DNA of 64,000 bases from an uncultured Caldisericota bacterium (GTDB lineage: Bacteria; Caldisericota; Caldisericia; Cryosericales; Cryosericaceae), in the NCBI GenBank assembly GCA_903871855.1, contig CAIQIK010000020.1, forward strand, positions 235,374 through 299,373, in the 5' to 3' direction. Positions 59,584 through 64,000 of the stretch are shown piece after piece (positions within the stretch are counted from its first letter, which is position 1; each line of letters opens with the position of its first letter). The position numbers and the translations under genes are program-made. The notes below the pieces were generated by a model, which saw only the letters and a list, made by a program, of their open reading frames with translations, was not told where the DNA came from and did no database searches.

Positions 59584-60456
59584 GTGGTAGAAACGCGAGG
59601 CCGGAGTGATCTCGTATTCGGCGGTGAACGCGCCGGGTTCACGCTTGTCGAGAGTGTCATCGCCATTGTCTTGCTCATGGTTGTCATCGCGGGAACGTTT
59701 TCCGCAGTTTCCTTTGCCTACTCGGCAAGCGCAATCTCCGAGGGGCTAAACACTGCCAAGAACATCGCGACCTACGCACTTGAGTTCATCAGGTCACGCG
59801 ATGTGACACTGCAAGATACGCACGGGTTCGCGTCCGGATGGTACGGTGGGTCCGGAGAGACCAGCGATGGACTTCCAGGGATCATCGACCTCACGGGCGA
59901 ACCCCTGAGTATCAACAGTCATCCGCTGTGCCCCGGGAACTCGGGAACCAGCCTCACGTACGCCTACTCCTCGTTGCAGAGTTACGTATCGCTGCAAGAC
60001 CCGACGACGATCCCGACCAACAAGGATGATCCCCTGGAGCCGAATGCGAACGTTAGGGTCGGAGGGTCCAAGCGTCGCTACGAGGATGCGGTGACGGGAG
60101 ACCCGTACATCGTGAGGTTCCCGCTTGACAGTAATGTTGCCTGGCCCTCTCCCATCCGCGCGTTTACGGCCTGGGGCGACTACACGAGGCAGGGCAGTGG
60201 CAAGCAGCTCCCCACAATATGGGGCTCGTATATCCTGGCAGGAAGCCACATCGATGATCACTGTACAACGAGTGCTGGTCGTGCAGAGGCGTGTCGGTCC
60301 TACCGGGGCTACCGCGTCCTGACGCAGATTCTCGCCCGCTCGGGCGATGATGCGTACAAGCATGTACAGACGTATGACGTTCGCGTGACTGTGCTGTGGA
60401 TGGTGGGCGCCAAGGAGCACAGGTATGCTCTTGCCACGAGGATCGCGGCGTACTAG
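59584..60456 (+). CDS. Minor prepilin, PilV-like (copy 2)
   Basis: A 290-residue prepilin with leader MVETRGRSDLVFGGERAG and cleavage site G^FTLVESVIAIVLLMVVIAG. It shares SAVSFAYS-type sequence after the helix and the C-terminal VTVLWMVGAKEHRYALATRIAAY with copy 1 (VTVFWMTGTRESRYALSTQIVAY). GGGGGAGG precedes the GTG start. Overlaps the next gene by 32 bp. Confidence 0.85.
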   Translation: MVETRGRSDLVFGGERAGFTLVESVIAIVLLMVVIAGTFSAVSFAYSASAISEGLNTAKNIATYALEFIRSRDVTLQDTHGFASGWYGGSGETSDGLPGIIDLTGEPLSINSHPLCPGNSGTSLTYAYSSLQSYVSLQDPTTIPTNKDDPLEPNANVRVGGSKRRYEDAVTGDPYIVRFPLDSNVAWPSPIRAFTAWGDYTRQGSGKQLPTIWGSYILAGSHIDDHCTTSAGRAEACRSYRGYRVLTQILARSGDDAYKHVQTYDVRVTVLWMVGAKEHRYALATRIAAY

Positions 60457-61192
60457 TGTCCAGCGCGATGGCTTCACCCTCGTCGAGCTGGTGGTCGCCA
60501 TGGCGCTTACAGTCGTTATCGTGTATGTTGCCTTTGGGACACTGTCCTATGCCCTCGGCGTAGCGAGGCGCGGGCAGGATCGGTCCGAGGTCCAGGCAGA
60601 CCTGAGCGCGGTGATCGACCAGGTAACGAAGGAGCTGAGGCAGACGACCACGCAGAACGACGGCGTGGGTGGAGCCACCTGCTACGGGCTAACCGTGCCG
60701 GCACCGGCCACTGGTACCGGTGACGTCGTCCGTCATCTCAATGACGTGCTCAGCGGTTTCTCTCCGCATCCTCCGCTCAGTGGCACGCAACAGTACATAC
60801 TCGATGCTTCCAAGTCATTGCTGGAATTCTACACCTACGACGTTGACCCGACGGACCCGACGCCGGCCACGCCGAGCCTGCCGCTGGTCAAGCACCGTAT
60901 CCGATACGGGTTGAGCATCCCGTCCACTGCTGCGCTCGCAAGGAGGTACTGGCCGCTGGCGCAGTACCAGCCGCTGCAGGTGACATATACGAATGATACG
61001 TTCAAAGGCACATCCTGGTCCAGCATGATACGCCAGCCGATTACCGAACAGGTCGTGACCGATTTCATTGTGATCCGCCTCGCCAGGTCGCACGGCGCGG
61101 TCCAGCTGATCATCGAGGCAAGTGTGCCGAGTGCCTCGGGTGCGGACGTAAGCCCAATCCGCATGATGGCACAGGTGACAGTGCGGCAGTAG
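60425..61192 (+). CDS. Minor prepilin, PilW/PulJ-like (copy 2)
   Basis: A 255-residue prepilin, cleavage site G^FTLVELVVAMALTVVIVYV, with VIDQVTKELRQTTTQND like copy 1. The C-terminal EQVVTDFIVIRLARSHGAVQ parallels DQVITDFSATRVAWSNNVIQ in copy 1. It begins inside the previous gene (32-bp overlap) and is 24 bp before the PilX-like gene. Confidence 0.85.
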   Translation: MLLPRGSRRTSVQRDGFTLVELVVAMALTVVIVYVAFGTLSYALGVARRGQDRSEVQADLSAVIDQVTKELRQTTTQNDGVGGATCYGLTVPAPATGTGDVVRHLNDVLSGFSPHPPLSGTQQYILDASKSLLEFYTYDVDPTDPTPATPSLPLVKHRIRYGLSIPSTAALARRYWPLAQYQPLQVTYTNDTFKGTSWSSMIRQPITEQVVTDFIVIRLARSHGAVQLIIEASVPSASGADVSPIRMMAQVTVRQ

Positions 61193-61216
61193 GCGCGGAA
61201 GCGCCGGGAGGGGAAG

Positions 61217-63124
61217 ATGGACAAGGCGCAAAGACTGGCGGCACGCCGGCCAGGTGTGGCGCTACTGATCGTGCTGATGATCAGCTTACTTGCATTCGTT
61301 GCCGTGACGGGACTTCTGGGAGCGATTGCTCCGCGCCAGCGCATCGTGAGCGGCGAAGCGGTGTCGGACCGGGCGCTGTCGCTTGCGGACGGGTTCATTG
61401 ACCAGTTGCTGGCGCAGATCAACGCGCAGGGGGAGCTGACCAAGAGTGCCCAGGGAGCTGCCACAGCTGAAGATCCTATCATCAAAGCATTGCTGGCCGA
61501 CCTCAACGGTGGTGACCCACAAACTGGTACCCTGAGTACCATCCGACAGAATGTTCGCTCGTACGTGTTTGACACTTCGACGTCAGAGTACTACCGTGTC
61601 GATGAAGCCGTGTTCACAAAGGGTATCCTGACATCTGGATTGCTCGTGTCGGTAGAGGATGGTAATTCAGTTGGGACGATCGCATCAGTGGACTCCTCGT
61701 TCGCGTCCGACAATCGATGGTTTCAGATCGACACCAACTGTGACTATAGGTACAGCGCGGACAAGCCGGACGTGTGGACGCTTCGAGCCACGGCGTTCAA
61801 CGTTTCTGTGCCCGAGCTTCGCCGTACAGTGCAGGCGGATGCAGGACGCGGAGAGATCGCCATCGGCGGCATTCAGAACTGGTACCGCTTGGTGAAAGGG
61901 CCGTCGATGGTGAAGTCGTTCTGTGAGTATGCGGGCTTCTACAATAACGGAGCTTCGTTCGGTTTGTACGAGGTCATCTCAGGGCCTATTCGCTCCAACG
62001 GCAGCATCAACATGAGCGGCTGGGCACTTGAGCCTGGCTACGCGGGCCAACAGGTCAGCGATGGGTTGAACCACACTGGGCGGTTTGGACCGACCAAATG
62101 GAAGCTGAGCAAGGCGATTAGCGGAGGCTATGCAGTTCAAAACTATCCCAAGGCGGTGTGGTCTAACGGTACGGATGCGCTCTTCGGGAGCAGTGCGGTG
62201 CGCAGTGCCAGTGACACCGGGATGCAGGACAAGTGCCTCGAGAGCTACTATGTCAACGGGGATGCTACCGTTGTTTTCACTGTGGAGAGTGGCGTAGGGA
62301 AGGTGACGATAACTCCAGCCGGGGACGTTGCCGTGAAACTTGACATGCCATCGAACGGTCTCATATTCGTGGAAGGGAATGCCCACGTGAGTGGAACGGT
62401 GCACGGACGCTGCACTGTGGGATGCAGGCACACCATCACCATTGAGGGCAATGTCATCTATTCTACACCTCCAAGAGTCAACAGAGCGGACCCGATGCCC
62501 AGCGACCCAGACACCCTTGGATTGGTGGCCGGAGAGCAGGTCTTTATCCCTGCTTTGGTCTATGCCTCTCATCACACGCTCCAGATAGACGCCGCGATGT
62601 TCTCGACAACCGGAGGCTTGCAGATTGACCCTGTAGCGTCGTCACACAGGGCAATTGCCACGCCGCACTATGAGGCATTTTGGAACGGCTCCCAGTCCAT
62701 GTATGACGCCTCGAAGACGCCCTTGGTCGACTTCGGAAACGGGTATGTCCGCGGCTATGAGCTTCAGCACACCAATCTCGACTGGAACCTGAAGGATTAT
62801 GGCGCTCCTCCCATGTTCCCGACCACAGGGACGCAGGCCGTTACCGGCGAGAAGGACTACATTTTGCTGAGGAGCCCGGAAGACGACGCAATCCTCAGCC
62901 AGCTCGCCGGGGTCACGCAGGCCCAGCTGAACAAGCTGACAGAGTCTGATGGCGACTATGATCCCCAAACTGCAACGTTCTACTATGTTGTCGGTGGAAC
63001 AAGGTACTACACAAGGGGATCGGCGATGACAACGTACGCGATGTACAGCCCCGAGCAGAACTCACTTTCATGCTATCGCATCTCGTCGAGGGAGCAGATT
63101 GCGACACCTGTGCGCCAGCCCTGA
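61217..63124 (+). CDS. Large PilX-like pilus accessory protein (copy 2)
   Basis: A 635-residue paralogue of the protein at 56622: one N-terminal helix (GVALLIVLMISLLAFVAV, about 13-30), then APRQRIVSGEAVSDRALSLADG. It shares GNAHVSGTVHGRCTVG, NVIYSTPPR and LGLVAGEQVFIPALVY with the matching places in copy 1, and the same C-terminal REQIATPV end. No FTLIE site. It overlaps the next gene by 26 bp. Probable surface-exposed pilus-associated protein. Confidence 0.7.
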   Translation: MDKAQRLAARRPGVALLIVLMISLLAFVAVTGLLGAIAPRQRIVSGEAVSDRALSLADGFIDQLLAQINAQGELTKSAQGAATAEDPIIKALLADLNGGDPQTGTLSTIRQNVRSYVFDTSTSEYYRVDEAVFTKGILTSGLLVSVEDGNSVGTIASVDSSFASDNRWFQIDTNCDYRYSADKPDVWTLRATAFNVSVPELRRTVQADAGRGEIAIGGIQNWYRLVKGPSMVKSFCEYAGFYNNGASFGLYEVISGPIRSNGSINMSGWALEPGYAGQQVSDGLNHTGRFGPTKWKLSKAISGGYAVQNYPKAVWSNGTDALFGSSAVRSASDTGMQDKCLESYYVNGDATVVFTVESGVGKVTITPAGDVAVKLDMPSNGLIFVEGNAHVSGTVHGRCTVGCRHTITIEGNVIYSTPPRVNRADPMPSDPDTLGLVAGEQVFIPALVYASHHTLQIDAAMFSTTGGLQIDPVASSHRAIATPHYEAFWNGSQSMYDASKTPLVDFGNGYVRGYELQHTNLDWNLKDYGAPPMFPTTGTQAVTGEKDYILLRSPEDDAILSQLAGVTQAQLNKLTESDGDYDPQTATFYYVVGGTRYYTRGSAMTTYAMYSPEQNSLSCYRISSREQIATPVRQP

Positions 63125-63725
63125 CAGACCAGCCATACGGGCGCGGTTCGGTTTCACGCTTGTCGAGCTGGCTGTCGTCATGGCAATTGTCATTATCATG
63201 ACCGGGATGGCGGTGCCGGCGTTTGGACGCGCAGTGACGACGAGCCGGATGCAGGCAGCCGCGTACCAGCTGGCAGGCAACCTGAAGCTGATGCGTGAAA
63301 ACGCCGTTCTGTATCAGGCAGATCTAACCATGTACTTCTGCACCAACCCCGCCGCTGATCGGACGTTCTACTGCTTTGAGCTTTTGCCGCGACTCGACAG
63401 TACGACAGGCCTGCCGCGGGGCACCCTTCACTATTATCCACCCGCTGACGGAGAAATGTGGCCCGATCCCGGCCGCTTTCTTCGGCGCGACTTCCCATAT
63501 GCAGTGAAGCTTGCCTTGCCGAAACCGTTCACCTATGTCGGGTACATAGGGTCTCGAGAGTACTACAAGGTAACCTTTTTCTCGGGCAGCGGGGGGCATT
63601 TTCGGGGGCAGCCGTCGGCATATGGCAGCGTAAAACTAGTAGACCAGACCAGGACGCGCAGCTGGTATGTCATCATGGACAGCGTCGGCCGCGTCCGGGT
63701 AAGTGCAAGCTCCTCAGGATCGTAG
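63099..63725 (+). CDS. Minor prepilin, GspH/FimT-like (copy 2)
   Basis: A 208-residue prepilin with leader MRHLCASPDRPAIRARFG and cleavage site G^FTLVELAVVMAIVIIMTGMAVPAFGR; LKLMRENAVLYQADLTMYF parallels copy 1. Both copies end in a SGSGGHFRGQPS/SGSGSSFRGQPTS block and a WYVIMDSVGR/WYVILESTGS end. The TTG start is supported by GGGAG just before it and overlaps the PilX-like gene by 26 bp. Last gene of the second operon. Confidence 0.82.
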   Translation: MRHLCASPDRPAIRARFGFTLVELAVVMAIVIIMTGMAVPAFGRAVTTSRMQAAAYQLAGNLKLMRENAVLYQADLTMYFCTNPAADRTFYCFELLPRLDSTTGLPRGTLHYYPPADGEMWPDPGRFLRRDFPYAVKLALPKPFTYVGYIGSREYYKVTFFSGSGGHFRGQPSAYGSVKLVDQTRTRSWYVIMDSVGRVRVSASSSGS

Positions 63726-63845
63726 CGACAGAACGGAGTACTGGCTGTCCTCTTGACAACGCCGCGGTCTTGAATATCATTTCATCGTTCGACACGCAGA
63801 GGTAGGAAGAGTGAAGGCCATGCGCGACGAGAGAAGCGCAGGGTC

Positions 63846-63873
63846 TTGACTTTTTATGCTTTCTGGCTAGCAT
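63846..63873 (+). promoter_or_regulatory. Strong promoter, probably of an rRNA operon beyond the window
   Basis: TTGACT (63846-63851), 16-bp spacer, TAGCAT (63868-63873). Confidence 0.5.
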
Positions 63874-64000
63874 GATAGTCCGTCGCCCCCACCCCACGGG
63901 TGTTCGTCGACAGCTCAGCACGCGCAGTTGGTACCTTGAAAACTAGACAGTGAAGAGAACGGGTTGAAAGACACAATAGGTGTGTTTTTTACCCGACAAG
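63874..64000 (+). other. Untranslated leader resembling a pre-16S rRNA leader
   Basis: No open frame continues here. CCTTGAAAACTAGACAG at about 63935-63951 resembles the leader/spacer sequence found next to rRNA genes of many Gram-positive-type bacteria. The final bases (GTGTTTTTTACCCGACAAG) are read to the window edge. The gene itself is outside, so the call is an inference. 63726-63845 holds nothing recognised. Confidence 0.35.

Overview
The window is a gene-dense stretch of bacterial chromosome with a GC content in the high fifties. Genes overlap by 4 bp or sit a few bases apart, and the few real gaps hold promoters, RNA elements or repeats. The gene content points to an anaerobic rod-shaped bacterium with type IV pili: a ferredoxin-linked four-subunit 2-oxoacid oxidoreductase, several radical SAM enzymes, lysine 2,3-aminomutase, ECF vitamin uptake proteins, MreBCD/PBP2/RodA and PilB/PilT/PilC. 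No respiratory or oxygen-handling genes are seen. A Caldisericota/Cryosericota-like or other deep-branching anaerobe is my best guess; this is an inference from gene mix and layout, not from a marker-gene comparison.

Layout. 1-4125 (+): end of gcvPB, then argS, rbfA and an NrnA-like phosphoesterase. 4115-21847 (-): one very long co-directional run, read from a promoter near 21800: roadblock protein, metG, tatD, korDABC, an AmmeMemoRadiSam-like radical SAM protein, apbE, a NusG-II protein, a Gx transporter, a DUF4321 protein, maf, mreB, mreC, mreD, PBP2, minC, rodA, a TIGR03960-like radical SAM protein and a small membrane protein. 21821-23294 (+): rsfS and a thioredoxin-reductase-like flavoprotein with a striking 20-bp palindrome at its transcription start. 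23412-25676 (-): a cyclic-2,3-diphosphoglycerate-synthetase-like GTPase and argF. 25911-31073 (+): PASTA lipoprotein, rpe, thiamine pyrophosphokinase and tyrS, then a small AT-rich foreign patch (cupin gene plus a gene remnant), a FolT-like ECF protein and a sulfite-oxidase-like protein.

31090-37944 (+) is the metabolically most interesting part: tRNA-Ile, tRNA-Ala, then kamA, two class III aminotransferases, a thiolase and both CoA-transferase subunits in one apparent operon. Together they could degrade lysine through beta-lysine by transamination and thiolysis, instead of the classical 5,6-aminomutase route. A REP-type Y1 transposase element abuts its 3' end. 38975-41426 holds an M2-type peptidase (-) and an FMN-riboswitch-controlled riboflavin ECF protein (+). 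41525-53561 (+) runs alaS, ruvX, mltG, udk, a small unknown gene, a 922-residue TPR protein, pilB, pilT, a patch of degenerate about 24-bp repeats, and pilC. 53651-63725 (+) holds a major pilin with a long structured leader and two paralogous four-gene minor-pilin operons. The window ends in a strong promoter and a leader that resembles the start of an rRNA operon.

Eight candidate promoters show a 16-bp spacer between the -35 and -10 boxes; a ninth, weaker one upstream of the pilin also fits. All function calls come from reading the translations; no database search was run.
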